Shown here piece after piece: positions 56,125 to 64,000 of a DNA stretch of 64,000 bases. Location: assembly GCF_900172355.1 (NCBI RefSeq), contig NZ_FWFZ01000003.1, positions 1-64,000 on the forward strand. The letters are read 5' to 3'. Made by a program: the position numbers and the translations under genes. Numbering within the stretch: the first letter of the stretch is position 1; each line of letters starts with the position of its first letter. The stretch comes from Roseisalinus antarcticus. Its GTDB lineage: Bacteria; Pseudomonadota; Alphaproteobacteria; Rhodobacterales; Rhodobacteraceae. The notes beneath the pieces are model-generated. The model saw nothing but the letters and a program-made list of their open reading frames with translations. It had not been told where the DNA came from and did no database searches.

Positions 56125-56904
56125 TCACCCCTCGGGCGTCAGGCCGAGGTCCGTCGCGGCCAGGTCCAGCAAGGCCGACATCGCGGCCTCCGCCCGCTCC
56201 GGCTCGCGCAGGCGGATCGCGTCGAACACGTCGTGGTGGCACGAGATCGTCAGCGCGTAGGAGCGCGCGAGCGAGGCCGAGATCGTGAATGCCACGCGCA
56301 TCGCGGCGTCGATGATGCTCTCGAACTCTTGCAGCACGGGATTGCCCGAGGCCATCAGGACCGCGTAGTGAAACGCCGCATCCGCATTGACGCAGGCCTC
56401 CATGTCGTCGGGCAGCGAGGCGCTCATGATCGCCAGGGCGCGTTCCATCTCGGCCAGGTCGGCCGCGCTCGCCCGGACAGACGCGAGGGCGGCGGCCTTC
56501 GGCTCCACGATCCGGCGGGCCTCCAGCAGATAGGCGAGAAAGGCGGTATCCGGCCCGTTCGCCAAGCTCCAGCGCACCACGTCGGGGTCGAGCCTTCGCC
56601 ATGTGCTGGGGTCGGTCACGCGGGCGCCGGTGCGGGTGCGGACCTCGATCAGGCCCTTGTCGCTCAGCACCCGCATCGCCTCGCGCACCGAGGACCGGCC
56701 GACGCCAAGCTCCTGGCCGAGATCCGCCTCGATCGGCAGGCTGTCGCCCGGCTGGAAGCGCCCCTTGACGATATCGAGCGCGACCGCCTCGACGACGACC
56801 TGGTGCAGCCCGCGCCGGGCGCTCTTGGCGCCGACGCCGCGGACGCGACCGCCTTGTCGATCAGCCGGCAAATCGTGTCTCTGGCAATCCCGCCACCCCG
56901 ACAT
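56125..56904 (-). CDS. GntR-family transcriptional regulator (FCD type)
   Basis: About 259 residues: winged helix-turn-helix with LPIEADLGQELGVGRSSVREAMRVL and an FCD domain with HYAVLMASGNPVL and CHHDVFDAI. The start is uncertain. The ATG at 56904 would overlap the lactonase gene by 44 bases; a TTG at 56871 would overlap by 11. Neither has a clear ribosome site, but the coding signal runs into this overlap. It is the last gene of the CUT2/dehydratase/lactonase operon and likely controls it or the TRAP genes. Confidence 0.82.
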   Translation of the reverse strand: MSGWRDCQRHDLPADRQGGRVRGVGAKSARRGLHQVVVEAVALDIVKGRFQPGDSLPIEADLGQELGVGRSSVREAMRVLSDKGLIEVRTRTGARVTDPSTWRRLDPDVVRWSLANGPDTAFLAYLLEARRIVEPKAAALASVRASAADLAEMERALAIMSASLPDDMEACVNADAAFHYAVLMASGNPVLQEFESIIDAAMRVAFTISASLARSYALTISCHHDVFDAIRLREPERAEAAMSALLDLAATDLGLTPEG

Positions 56905-57733
56905 CGAGCGCCAGCAGAGAGCCCGCCCAGGGCTGGTCCGCGAGGGTCCGTTGATCGAGATCCCAGATCGCCGTCGTGACATAGAGCGTTTTCAGGTCGG
57001 TCCCTCCGAACATGCAACTCGTCGGTTTCTGCACCGGAAGATCGACCACGCGGTCCACACTGCCGTCCGGCGCATAGCGCACGAGCCGCCATCCATCCCA
57101 CTGAGCATTCCACATAAAGCCTTCCGCGTCGATTGTGGAACCGTCGGGCTGGCCCGGCTGGTCATGGGTCGTGGCAAAGACCCTGCGGTTGCCGATGGCC
57201 CCGCTGGCCGCGTCGTGGTCGTAGACCCAGATTTCCTGCTGCAGGGTGTCGGCGAAATAGAACAGGCGGTCATCGGGGCTCCAGCACAGGGCGTTGGAAA
57301 TGCCGACGCCGGTCTCCATCCTGTGCACCGTGAGGTCGGGATCGAGCCGGTAGAGCGACGCGGTCCGGTTGCTGAGGGAATCGTCCATGGTTCCCGCCCA
57401 GAACCGACCCCTGCGGTCGACCTTTCCGTCGTTGAACCGGTTGCCCGGCAGGTCCGCCTCGGGCCGCGCGATCCAGTCGACGGCGCCGGTCTCGAGATCA
57501 TAGAAGGCGAACCCGCTGGCAAAGGCGCAGACCACGCCGCCGCCCTCGCGCAGGGCGAAGGACCCGATGCGCTCGGGCAGGGTCCAGACCCTGATCTCGC
57601 CGCTGGGCTGGTGAAGCCGTTGCAGAAGCCGGCCCTCGATATCGACCCACCAGAGCGCCTGGCTCCGCGGATCCCATACCGGCACTTCACCCAGCGTGTT
57701 CTCGGCCTTCGCGGCCAGTCTGACCTCGGTCAT
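56861..57733 (-). CDS. SMP-30/gluconolactonase family lactonase
   Basis: A 290-residue six-bladed beta-propeller. LGEVPVWDPRSQALWWVDI (metal-site Glu) near residue 15, RFNDGKVDRRGRFWAGTM near 100, SNALCWSPDD and QPDGSTIDAEGFMW (Asp ligand) are intact. It hydrolyses a sugar lactone to the aldonic acid, feeding the dehydratase of the same operon. The ATG overlaps the transporter stop (ATGA). Confidence 0.9.
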   Translation of the reverse strand: MTEVRLAAKAENTLGEVPVWDPRSQALWWVDIEGRLLQRLHQPSGEIRVWTLPERIGSFALREGGGVVCAFASGFAFYDLETGAVDWIARPEADLPGNRFNDGKVDRRGRFWAGTMDDSLSNRTASLYRLDPDLTVHRMETGVGISNALCWSPDDRLFYFADTLQQEIWVYDHDAASGAIGNRRVFATTHDQPGQPDGSTIDAEGFMWNAQWDGWRLVRYAPDGSVDRVVDLPVQKPTSCMFGGTDLKTLYVTTAIWDLDQRTLADQPWAGSLLALDVGVAGLPETRFAG

Positions 57734-60321
57734 GGCGGATACCTCCCGGACGGTTTGGAGCGGTTGAAACGGATCAGCCGTCGCGCGGCCCCGGCCATGG
57801 CGGCCCGGCGATCCGGCGACCGCAGGCCGTGAAAGCCCACGGCGGCCAAGGTCAGCACCCCGGTCCAGACATATTGCCAATAGGCCGAAACATAGAGCTG
57901 GTTGAGCACGTTCTGCATCAGGATGATCAGAAGCGCCCCGATCAGGGTGCCGACCGCCGTTCCGACCCCGCCGAAGACGGAGGTGCCGCCGACCACGACC
58001 GCCGTCACCGTGGCCAGCGTGAAGGTCGTGCCGGCCTGCGGATCGCCCGAGCCGATCCGCGCCGCGATCATCAGCCCGGCGACCGCCGCCATCAGCCCCG
58101 AAAAAAGGTAGGCCCCCGCCCGAAGCCGGCCCGACCGGATGCCGGCCGCCCGGGCGGATTCGTCGCTGGCGCCAGCGGCGTAGAACCGCGCCCCCAGCCG
58201 GCCGCGCAGCAGCAGGATCTCGACCGCGACATAAGCCGCGATGGCGAGCGCGAAGGCGAGGGGTACCATCATCACGCGCTCGTTGATCGCCGAGGCGACC
58301 TCGGGCGAGACGCGGCCCCCCGGCGACGGCCGCACGATCAGGGCCGCGCCCTGGACGATGGAGAATGTCGCCAGCGTCGCCACAAGGTCGGGGATCCGGA
58401 ACACCGTGATCAGGGTCGCGTTCATTGCCCCCACCGCAAGGCCCGCGCCCAGGCAGATCGCGATGCCGACGCCGGCCGGAAGGGCACTTTCGGGCGACAG
58501 GACGAAGGAGGCCACGGCCGTCACCAGGCTGATCGTCGGGCCGATGGACAGGTCGATCCCGCCGAGCAGGATCGTCGCCATCTGCCCGAGCGCCGCGATC
58601 GCCAGCGGGGCCGCCTGCCCACCCATGGAGGCAAAGTTGCGCGGGGTCAGGAAGTAGGGCGCGATCACGCTGGCTACCGCGACGATCACCGCCACGAGGC
58701 CCAGCAGCAGCAACGCGGGCAGATAGCGCATCAGAAGCGGCCGACCGGGCCCCTGGACCCTGCGCCTGGCTTCGGTCCGGTCCGCGCCGGCGCCGCCGCC
58801 GCTCACGGCCTGGCGGATCACGCTTTCCTCGGTCGCCTGGGCCGAGGGGATTTCGGCCACCGCCCGGCCCTCGGAAAAGACCACGATCCGGTCGGTCAAG
58901 CCGATCAGCTCCGGCAGGTCGGAGGACAGCACCAGCACCGCCGCGCCGCCCTCTGCCAGCCGGCGGACCAGGGCATAGATCTCCTGTTTGGTCTCGACAT
59001 CGACGCCCTGGGTCGGCTCGTCCAGAACATAGATGTCGGCCGAGCCGATGAACCAGCGGGCAAAGACGACCTTCTGCTGGTTGCCGCCCGAAAGGTTGCC
59101 CACCGGCGTCTCGGGGCCCGGCGCCTTGATCTGCAACCGCTGCATCTGGGCGCCGACCGCCTCAAGCTCCTGCCGCCGGTCGATGATGCCGCGCGATGTC
59201 CAGCCGCCGATATTGGGCAGCGCCGCGTTCTCGCGGATCGAATGGGGGCCGAACAGGCTCTCGGCGCGCCGGTCGGCGGGGATATAGACCAGCCCCGCGG
59301 CGATCGCCTCGGTCGGAGAGGTCGGGTTGACGGTGTGCCCGTGGATGCGGATCTCGCCGCCCCGCCGGCCAAGCCCGAACAGGGCGCGGGCCGCTTCCTG
59401 CTGGCCCGATCCCTCGATCCCGCCGAGGCCCACGATCTCACCCGAGCGCAGGGAGAAGCTCACGTCCCGGGCGCCCGCGCTCGAAAGCCCGCTGACATCG
59501 AGCACGACATCGCCAAGCTGCGAGGCCCGTGGCGGATAGGACAGACCCATCTCGCGCCCGACCATCATCGACACGATCCGGTCCTCGGTCGCCTCCTCGG
59601 CGGTCAGCGTCCCGGTGATGGCGCCGTCCTTCATCACCGTGATCCGGTCCGAGATCTCCTGCACTTCGGGGATCCGGTGCGAGATAAAGACGATGGCCGT
59701 GCCCTCGGCCCGCAGATCGGCGAGCACGGAAAACAGGCTCGACGTCTCGGCCGGGGTCAGCGCCGATGTCGGCTCGTCAAGGATCAGGACCCGGGTGTCG
59801 CGCGACAGGGCGCGGGCGATTTCCACCTGCTGCAGCTGCGCCCGGGAGAGATCGGTCGGCAGCGCCTGTGGATCGACGTTGGAGCCGATCCGCGCCAGCG
59901 CCCGGCGGGCCACCTCGATCATCTTGCGCCGGTCGACCAGCACCGCGCCGCCCGGCTCATGGCCGAGCCCGATATTCCAGGCCACGTCCAGCGTCATGGC
60001 AAGGCGCGTGTCCTGCCAGACCATCGCGATGCCGCGCCCGAAGGCGTCCTGCGTCGAGGTCAGCCGGACCGGTTCGCCATCCATCAGGACGGTGCCGCCG
60101 TCCGGTGGATGCGCCCCGGACAGGACCCGCATCAGGGTCGATTTTCCCGCGCCGTTCTCGCCGACCAGGGCGTGTATCTCCCCCGGGCGGATCTCGAACG
60201 AGATGGATTTGAGGGCGTGAACACCCGGAAAACGCTTGTCCACGCCCTCGACCGCGAGGACGGGCGGCGCCGTTTCCGGCACCGCGCGCGACCCCGCCGC
60301 TTCAGGCACTGAAGATGTCAC
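57730..60321 (-). CDS. Fused tandem ATPase-permease of a CUT2 ABC transporter (RbsA-RbsC fusion)
   Basis: An 863-residue protein. Residues about 20-260 are a first ATPase domain (GENGAGKST, signature LSRAQ, LILDEPTSAL). Residues about 265-510 are the second (degenerate P-loop, LSGGNQQKVVFARW, DEPTQGVD). From about 535 on there is an RbsC-like permease with eight or more helices (GQMATILLGGIDLSIGP, GGTSVFGGVGTAVG). The frame is continuous. The GTG at 60321 overlaps the binding-protein gene by 20 bases; a GTG at 60309 is an alternative. A second, separate permease lies upstream at 61448. Confidence 0.92.
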   Translation of the reverse strand: MTSSVPEAAGSRAVPETAPPVLAVEGVDKRFPGVHALKSISFEIRPGEIHALVGENGAGKSTLMRVLSGAHPPDGGTVLMDGEPVRLTSTQDAFGRGIAMVWQDTRLAMTLDVAWNIGLGHEPGGAVLVDRRKMIEVARRALARIGSNVDPQALPTDLSRAQLQQVEIARALSRDTRVLILDEPTSALTPAETSSLFSVLADLRAEGTAIVFISHRIPEVQEISDRITVMKDGAITGTLTAEEATEDRIVSMMVGREMGLSYPPRASQLGDVVLDVSGLSSAGARDVSFSLRSGEIVGLGGIEGSGQQEAARALFGLGRRGGEIRIHGHTVNPTSPTEAIAAGLVYIPADRRAESLFGPHSIRENAALPNIGGWTSRGIIDRRQELEAVGAQMQRLQIKAPGPETPVGNLSGGNQQKVVFARWFIGSADIYVLDEPTQGVDVETKQEIYALVRRLAEGGAAVLVLSSDLPELIGLTDRIVVFSEGRAVAEIPSAQATEESVIRQAVSGGGAGADRTEARRRVQGPGRPLLMRYLPALLLLGLVAVIVAVASVIAPYFLTPRNFASMGGQAAPLAIAALGQMATILLGGIDLSIGPTISLVTAVASFVLSPESALPAGVGIAICLGAGLAVGAMNATLITVFRIPDLVATLATFSIVQGAALIVRPSPGGRVSPEVASAINERVMMVPLAFALAIAAYVAVEILLLRGRLGARFYAAGASDESARAAGIRSGRLRAGAYLFSGLMAAVAGLMIAARIGSGDPQAGTTFTLATVTAVVVGGTSVFGGVGTAVGTLIGALLIILMQNVLNQLYVSAYWQYVWTGVLTLAAVGFHGLRSPDRRAAMAGAARRLIRFNRSKPSGRYPP

Positions 60322-61390
60322 GCAGCTGATCGTCGGTCAGCGATGTGTCGGTGAACACCCCATCGGGCAGATCAGGGCGGATATAATCCTGGTAATTCGC
60401 CGCCGTGATGATCTGCGGCTCCAGGATCTGCTGCTTCGGCACCGCCTCGCCCTTGAGCAGGCTGACCGCGGCGCGCATGGCGAAGATGCCCTGCCAGGTC
60501 GGTTCGCTCATCAGACCGATGTCGAAGCCGGGGTGGCTCTCCTTGTGCTCGTCGTAGAGCTTCAGCATCCCGTTGTAGTCGTCCCCCGTGACGGGAACCA
60601 GGGGCCGGCCCGCGTCGAGCAGCGCCTTGATCGCCCCCGCCCCGACCTGCGCGCCGTCGCACCAGATGCCGTCGATCTCGGGGTAGGCGGCGATCATGTC
60701 GGCCATGATGACCTTGGCCCGGTCCTCTTCCCAATAGGCATCGCGGAACGCCAGGACCTCGATCCCCTCGGCCATCGCCTCCTGCGCGCCCGCCCAGCCC
60801 GCGGCGGTGTAGGCGTTGCCCGGAAGCCCGCCGAGGGCCACGATCTTGCCGGTGCCGCCCAGCGCATCTGAAAGCCACTTGCCCAGGGACGCGCCCTTCT
60901 TCTGCGGATCGGTGCCCACATAGGTCGACCAGTCGGTGCCATCGACGGGCAGGTTGAACGGCGCGGTGACGATCCCCTCGTTCGTCGCGTCCCGCAGGAT
61001 CGGGGCGACGGCCGAGCCGGAGTTGGCGATCACCAGGATCGCGTCGAACTGCTGGTTGATCAGCCCCTCGATGTCGTTGACCTGCTTGTTGATGTCGCCC
61101 TGCCCGTCCACCGTCACGAACTCCGCGATCTCGGGCGTGGCGGCGGCCTCGGCCTCCAGCGCGGCGATGGCCATGGCCCGCCAGGAATTGCCGGAAAAGC
61201 CGTTCGAGAAGGCGATGCGGTAGGGGCCATCCTTGGCCATGCCCTGCACCATGTCGCCGACCGGCGTCAGCATCGCGCCCTCCTGCGCCATGGCCGGCAG
61301 GATCAGCTGCCCCCCGAGCGCCCCGATACCGAGCGCGCTGGCGCTGCGGGACATGAACCTGCGCCGTGTAAGGTGTCTGTTGCGTTCCAT
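60302..61390 (-). CDS. Substrate-binding protein of a CUT2 ABC transporter
   Basis: A 362-residue Peripla_BP_4 protein. The N-terminus has a twin-arginine motif (TRRRFMSRSASALGIGAL, residues 8-25), so export is probably by Tat, which is uncommon for such proteins. The ligand lobes show RIAFSNGFSGNSWRAMAI, QQFDAILVIANSGSAVAPIL and CDGAQVGAGAIKALLDAG. GGGAGGAG precedes the ATG. It is encoded between the two permeases of its own transporter. Confidence 0.9.
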   Translation of the reverse strand: MERNRHLTRRRFMSRSASALGIGALGGQLILPAMAQEGAMLTPVGDMVQGMAKDGPYRIAFSNGFSGNSWRAMAIAALEAEAAATPEIAEFVTVDGQGDINKQVNDIEGLINQQFDAILVIANSGSAVAPILRDATNEGIVTAPFNLPVDGTDWSTYVGTDPQKKGASLGKWLSDALGGTGKIVALGGLPGNAYTAAGWAGAQEAMAEGIEVLAFRDAYWEEDRAKVIMADMIAAYPEIDGIWCDGAQVGAGAIKALLDAGRPLVPVTGDDYNGMLKLYDEHKESHPGFDIGLMSEPTWQGIFAMRAAVSLLKGEAVPKQQILEPQIITAANYQDYIRPDLPDGVFTDTSLTDDQLRDIFSA

Positions 61391-61447
61391 CGTGGTCTCC
61401 TCCCTTGATGACTTGCCCCGCCCGGATCGCGCCGGTGTCGCGGGTCG

Positions 61448-62410
61448 TTACCGTGCCGGCCCCGAAAGCCGCCTGTATGCGATGACCGACAGCACGATGA
61501 TCGCGCCCTGAAGCACGAACTGGGTGCCCGTCGAGACCCGCACGATATTGGTGAAACTGTTCAGTTCGGTGATGAAGATCGCCCCGCCCACAGTGGCCAG
61601 GACTCCGCCGATCCCCCCGGTCAGCGCGGCCCCGCCCACCACCACCGCCGCCACCGAGGTCAGCAGGAACTGGTTTCCGATGCCCAGCGACGGCGAGCCG
61701 ATATAGGCCGTCAGCAACAGGCCCCCGAAAGCCGCCATCAGCGCCGAAAGCCCGTAGGCGCCGACGGTGACCCGCTCCACCGGTACGCCCATCAGCTTTG
61801 CGGCCACCGGGTTCGCGCCGGTCGCATAAAGCCACCGGCCGAAGACCGTCAGCCGCGTCAGCACGAACAGCAGCGCGGCCAGGGCGATCCAGATCAGCGT
61901 CGGGGCCGGGATGCCCAACAGCTTTCCGGTGCCCAGCAGCTCGAACGCCGCGGCGGCCTCGCCGCGCGGCGCCCCGCCGGTATAGACCAGCGCCGCCCCG
62001 AACAGGATCGAGTTCACGCCCAGTGTCGCCACAAGCGGCGTGATCCCGACGACCACAACCAGCACGCCGTTCAGCAGCCCCACGAGCAGGGCCAGCACCA
62101 GGCAGACCGCGACGGCGAGGGGGATGTTTTCTGGCTGACCCAACATGAGGCTGGTCGCGACGATATTGGTCAGGGTGATCAGCCCCGCCTGGCTCAGGTC
62201 GATCCCGCCGGTCAGGATGACGATCACCTGCCCCAGGGCGATGACGCCGAGGAAGGACGCCACCTGCAGGATGTTCACCACCTGGCTCAGCTGGAACATC
62301 GACGGCGAAATGAGACCCGAGATCCCGTAGAGCAACACCACCGCGATCCACACGGCGCCGAACGACCGCAGGACCCGGCCGACGGCCTGCTGGCGCACCG
62401 TGCCGCTCAC
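61448..62410 (-). CDS. CUT2-family ABC transporter permease
   Basis: A 320-residue RbsC-like permease with about ten helices: GQVIVILTGGIDLSQAGLI, LVATLGVNSILFGAALVY and VVGGAALTGGIGGV are family motifs. The GTG at 62410 overlaps the dehydratase stop (GTGA). With the permease domain in the fused gene it would form a heterodimeric channel. Confidence 0.91.
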   Translation of the reverse strand: MSGTVRQQAVGRVLRSFGAVWIAVVLLYGISGLISPSMFQLSQVVNILQVASFLGVIALGQVIVILTGGIDLSQAGLITLTNIVATSLMLGQPENIPLAVAVCLVLALLVGLLNGVLVVVVGITPLVATLGVNSILFGAALVYTGGAPRGEAAAAFELLGTGKLLGIPAPTLIWIALAALLFVLTRLTVFGRWLYATGANPVAAKLMGVPVERVTVGAYGLSALMAAFGGLLLTAYIGSPSLGIGNQFLLTSVAAVVVGGAALTGGIGGVLATVGGAIFITELNSFTNIVRVSTGTQFVLQGAIIVLSVIAYRRLSGPAR

Positions 62411-63579
62411 CAGTCCACCACCGTGCCGTCGTCGAGCACGGCATTCGCGGCATGCTGCACCTCGGGCGCATAGGGGTGGGCGGCGCAAGCGGCCTCGTTG
62501 ACCTCGACCCCGAGGCCCGGCGCCGTAGGGACCATCCAGGCGCCGTCGACCCGCTCGACCGGTCCGTCCACCACGTCGTCATACCAGGGCACCGCGCCCG
62601 TCATCTCTTCCTGGATCAGGAAATTCGGCGTCACCACGTCGAAATGGAGGGCGGCGGCCGAGGCAATGGGCCCCAGCGGGTTGTGCGGGGCTATGGCGAT
62701 GCCGGCGGTCTCGCACATGGTGGCGATCTTGCGCGCCTCGGCCATGCCGCCGGTGTGGCAGATGTCGGGCTGGGCGATGTGAAAGGCCCGACGCGCGACA
62801 TGCGGGGCGAACTCGCTGCGCCCGATCAGGCGCTCGCCGGCGGCGATCGGCACCGGAGAGCGCTCCGTCACCTCGCGCATCATCTCCGCATCGCCCGGCT
62901 GCACCGGCTCTTCGACGAACATCGGCCGACCCGGCGCCACCGCGTGGATATAGTCGAGCGCGGCCGCCGTGGTGCCGGGCCGCCCGTGGAAATCGAGCAT
63001 GATCTCCACGTCGTCGCCGACCGCCCCGCGCAGCGCCTCCATCAGCCGGCCGACGTGATCGACCGCCCGCCGGGGCGCGTGCATATGCGTGTAGGGCACC
63101 ATGACCACCTTCAGCGCCTTGTAACCCTGCGCCACCACACGGGCCCCCAGCTCCGCCAGCTCATCGGGCTGCGTGGTCTCGTAGACCGACCGCATGTCGC
63201 CCAGACCCAGGTGGGTGTAGACGGCGACCCGGTCGCGCACCTTGCCGCCCAGCAGACGCCAGACCGGAACGCCAAGCTCCTTGCCAAGGATATCCCACAG
63301 CGCCAGTTCGATCGCCGAGATCGCGCTGGTTCCGATCACACCCATGCGCCAGAACCCGTGCTTGTGCATGACCCGGACGGCATTCTCGATGTCCCTGGGG
63401 TCGCGGCCGACCATGAGCGGGGAGAGGTCCTCGACCGCCCCCGCGACGGCGCGGGTCTTCCACTCCAGGGTGCCTTCTCCCCAGCCGTACAACCCGGGCT
63501 GGTCGGTCTCGACCCTGACAAACAGCCAGTTGCGCATCTGCGCGTTCACCAGCGTCGTCTTGATTGCAGTGATCTTCAC
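62407..63579 (-). CDS. Mandelate racemase/enolase-superfamily sugar-acid dehydratase (galactonate dehydratase-like)
   Basis: A 390-residue enolase-superfamily enzyme. Metal ligands and catalytic groups are in the order seen in D-galactonate dehydratase: MLDFHGRPG (Asp, then catalytic His), EEPVQPGD (Glu), AAGERL (Glu) and APHNPLGP (His). It would turn an aldonic acid into its 2-keto-3-deoxy form. The exact sugar is open: galactonate-type by motif, rhamnonate-type by neighbourhood. The start is a GTG at 63579 with GGGG upstream. First gene of the six-gene operon ending with the GntR gene. Confidence 0.9.
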   Translation of the reverse strand: MKITAIKTTLVNAQMRNWLFVRVETDQPGLYGWGEGTLEWKTRAVAGAVEDLSPLMVGRDPRDIENAVRVMHKHGFWRMGVIGTSAISAIELALWDILGKELGVPVWRLLGGKVRDRVAVYTHLGLGDMRSVYETTQPDELAELGARVVAQGYKALKVVMVPYTHMHAPRRAVDHVGRLMEALRGAVGDDVEIMLDFHGRPGTTAAALDYIHAVAPGRPMFVEEPVQPGDAEMMREVTERSPVPIAAGERLIGRSEFAPHVARRAFHIAQPDICHTGGMAEARKIATMCETAGIAIAPHNPLGPIASAAALHFDVVTPNFLIQEEMTGAVPWYDDVVDGPVERVDGAWMVPTAPGLGVEVNEAACAAHPYAPEVQHAANAVLDDGTVVDW

Positions 63580-63627
63580 GACGGCCCCTGATCCCGATTC
63601 CTTTGTTCAGACTAAGGGGAGCCATTT

Positions 63628-63641
63628 ATCAGATCAATGAT
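63628..63641. promoter_or_regulatory. Short dyad upstream of the dehydratase operon
   Basis: ATCA-GATCAA-TGAT lies in an A/T-rich patch about 50 bp upstream of the dehydratase start, where the promoter is expected. It includes ATCAGAT, also one arm of the repeat at 53115-53131, so the same GntR protein may act at both. The rest of the 287-bp gap to 63866 holds no gene that I can support. Confidence 0.4.
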
Positions 63642-63802
63642 TCAATTCGCCTGCCCAAGCCGACAGGCGCAAGCGCCGCTGCAAACGACGCCGCCCGCGC
63701 CCGAGGACGCGACGCACAGGAAAACCCCGCGGCAAACCATGCCGCGCGGCCGCCCTTCTTCTGGTTGGGAAACATCCTCGGGGGGTGAATTGCGCAGCAA
63801 GA

Positions 63803-63821
63803 GGGGGGCAGACAGCCCCCC
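63803..63821 (-). terminator. Hairpin downstream of the ubiK-like gene
   Basis: GGGGGGC-AGACA-GCCCCCC is a seven-base perfect stem with a five-base loop, 46 bases after the stop of the ubiK-like gene on the minus strand. Only a weak T run follows, so it is a likely but not textbook terminator. Confidence 0.55.
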
Positions 63822-63866
63822 TTCGGACCGGTCACACCCGGCGCTCACCCACAGCCTTCGAGGTGG

Positions 63867-64000
63867 TCACTTCGCTTCGAGCGCCTCGATCCGGGCGCGA
63901 AGCGCGTCGTTCTCTTCGCGGGCTTTCTGGGCCATGGCCCGCACGGCCTCGAACTCCTCGCGGGTCACGAAGTCGCGATCCGCGAGCCAGCGGTCGACGA
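63867..64000 (-). CDS. ubiK: UbiK/BMFP-family ubiquinone biosynthesis accessory protein, C-terminal part
   Basis: The last 43 codons of a minus-strand gene that continues past the window edge. The sequence FVTREEFEAVRAMAQKAR followed by EENDALRARIEALEAK is the C-terminal coiled coil of the UbiK/BMFP (DUF526) family, a small factor that helps the aerobic ubiquinone-synthesis complex at the membrane. The start lies outside the window. It appears to be housekeeping, marking the edge of the accessory region. Confidence 0.75.
   Translation of the reverse strand, partial: VDRWLADRDFVTREEFEAVRAMAQKAREENDALRARIEALEAK

Noticed and set aside
57829-60312. Long plus-strand frame opposite the fused CUT2 gene
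   Set aside because: Same low-complexity composition with no recognisable domain; the minus-strand gene has all ABC motifs.

Overview
The window is a dense, GC-rich stretch of bacterial chromosome. Most neighbouring genes in an operon overlap by 4 bases or less. The gene content points to an alphaproteobacterium, most likely of the Rhodobacteraceae (Roseobacter group): TRAP, CUT2 and peptide ABC transporters side by side, many GntR/LacI regulators, TTGA-N6-TCAA (FnrL-type) boxes and a UbiK-like C-terminus. The taxonomic call is inference from content. No rRNA, tRNA, CRISPR array or recognisable insertion sequence was found.

Layout. (1) 1-283: a piece of an RTX-type calcium-binding repeat gene with no start codon. 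(2) 428-15595: a CUT2 sugar-type ABC importer with a divergent LacI regulator, then a hyuAB pair divergent from a seven-gene catabolic operon: aconitase-family large and small subunits, cysteine hydrolase, isocitrate-lyase-family lyase, 3-hydroxyacyl-CoA-dehydrogenase-family enzyme, iron alcohol dehydrogenase and hot-dog thioesterase. The same palindrome, TGAATACGTATTCA, lies in both divergent promoter regions, so importer and catabolic genes probably form one LacI-controlled regulon for an unknown substrate. (3) 15602-20540: a LysR regulator divergent from dabB-dabA, an inorganic-carbon accumulation complex. (4) 20608-27062: a complete N-type ATPase operon (beta, epsilon, AtpQ, AtpR, a, c, b, alpha, gamma) whose c subunit keeps the sodium-site residues. 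(5) 27216-34167: a CBS-domain gene, nqrM, apbE and nqrFEDCBA for a sodium-pumping NADH:quinone oxidoreductase. Its NqrB is unusually short and lacks the covalent-FMN motif. A five-haem cytochrome gene is divergent from nqrA, and ppsA (PEP synthase) follows it.

(6) 37994-46321: a peptide-type ABC importer with a natural permease-ATPase fusion, a DUF1028 protein, a GntR regulator and an allantoate/N-carbamoyl amino acid amidohydrolase. Three copies of a 16-bp palindrome (ATTTATCATGATAAAT-like) in the two divergent regions suggest a single GntR regulon. (7) 46318-63579: a glycoside/sugar-acid region: GH38 alpha-mannosidase, GH78 alpha-L-rhamnosidase, GntR, DHDPS-family aldolase, a three-gene TRAP transporter, a second GntR, an SMP-30 lactonase, a CUT2 importer (with a tandem-ATPase-permease fusion) and an enolase-superfamily sugar-acid dehydratase. 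Lactonase, dehydratase and aldolase make up most of a non-phosphorylated sugar-acid route; a sugar dehydrogenase and sugar kinases were not seen. (8) 63867-64000: the 3' end of a ubiK-like gene.

The stretch 16589-34167 puts inorganic-carbon uptake, a rotary ATPase with a sodium-type c ring and a sodium-pumping respiratory enzyme next to each other, suggesting a transferable bioenergetics block. The best candidates for something undescribed are the 5400-15595 pathway and the compact Nqr next to the N-ATPase.
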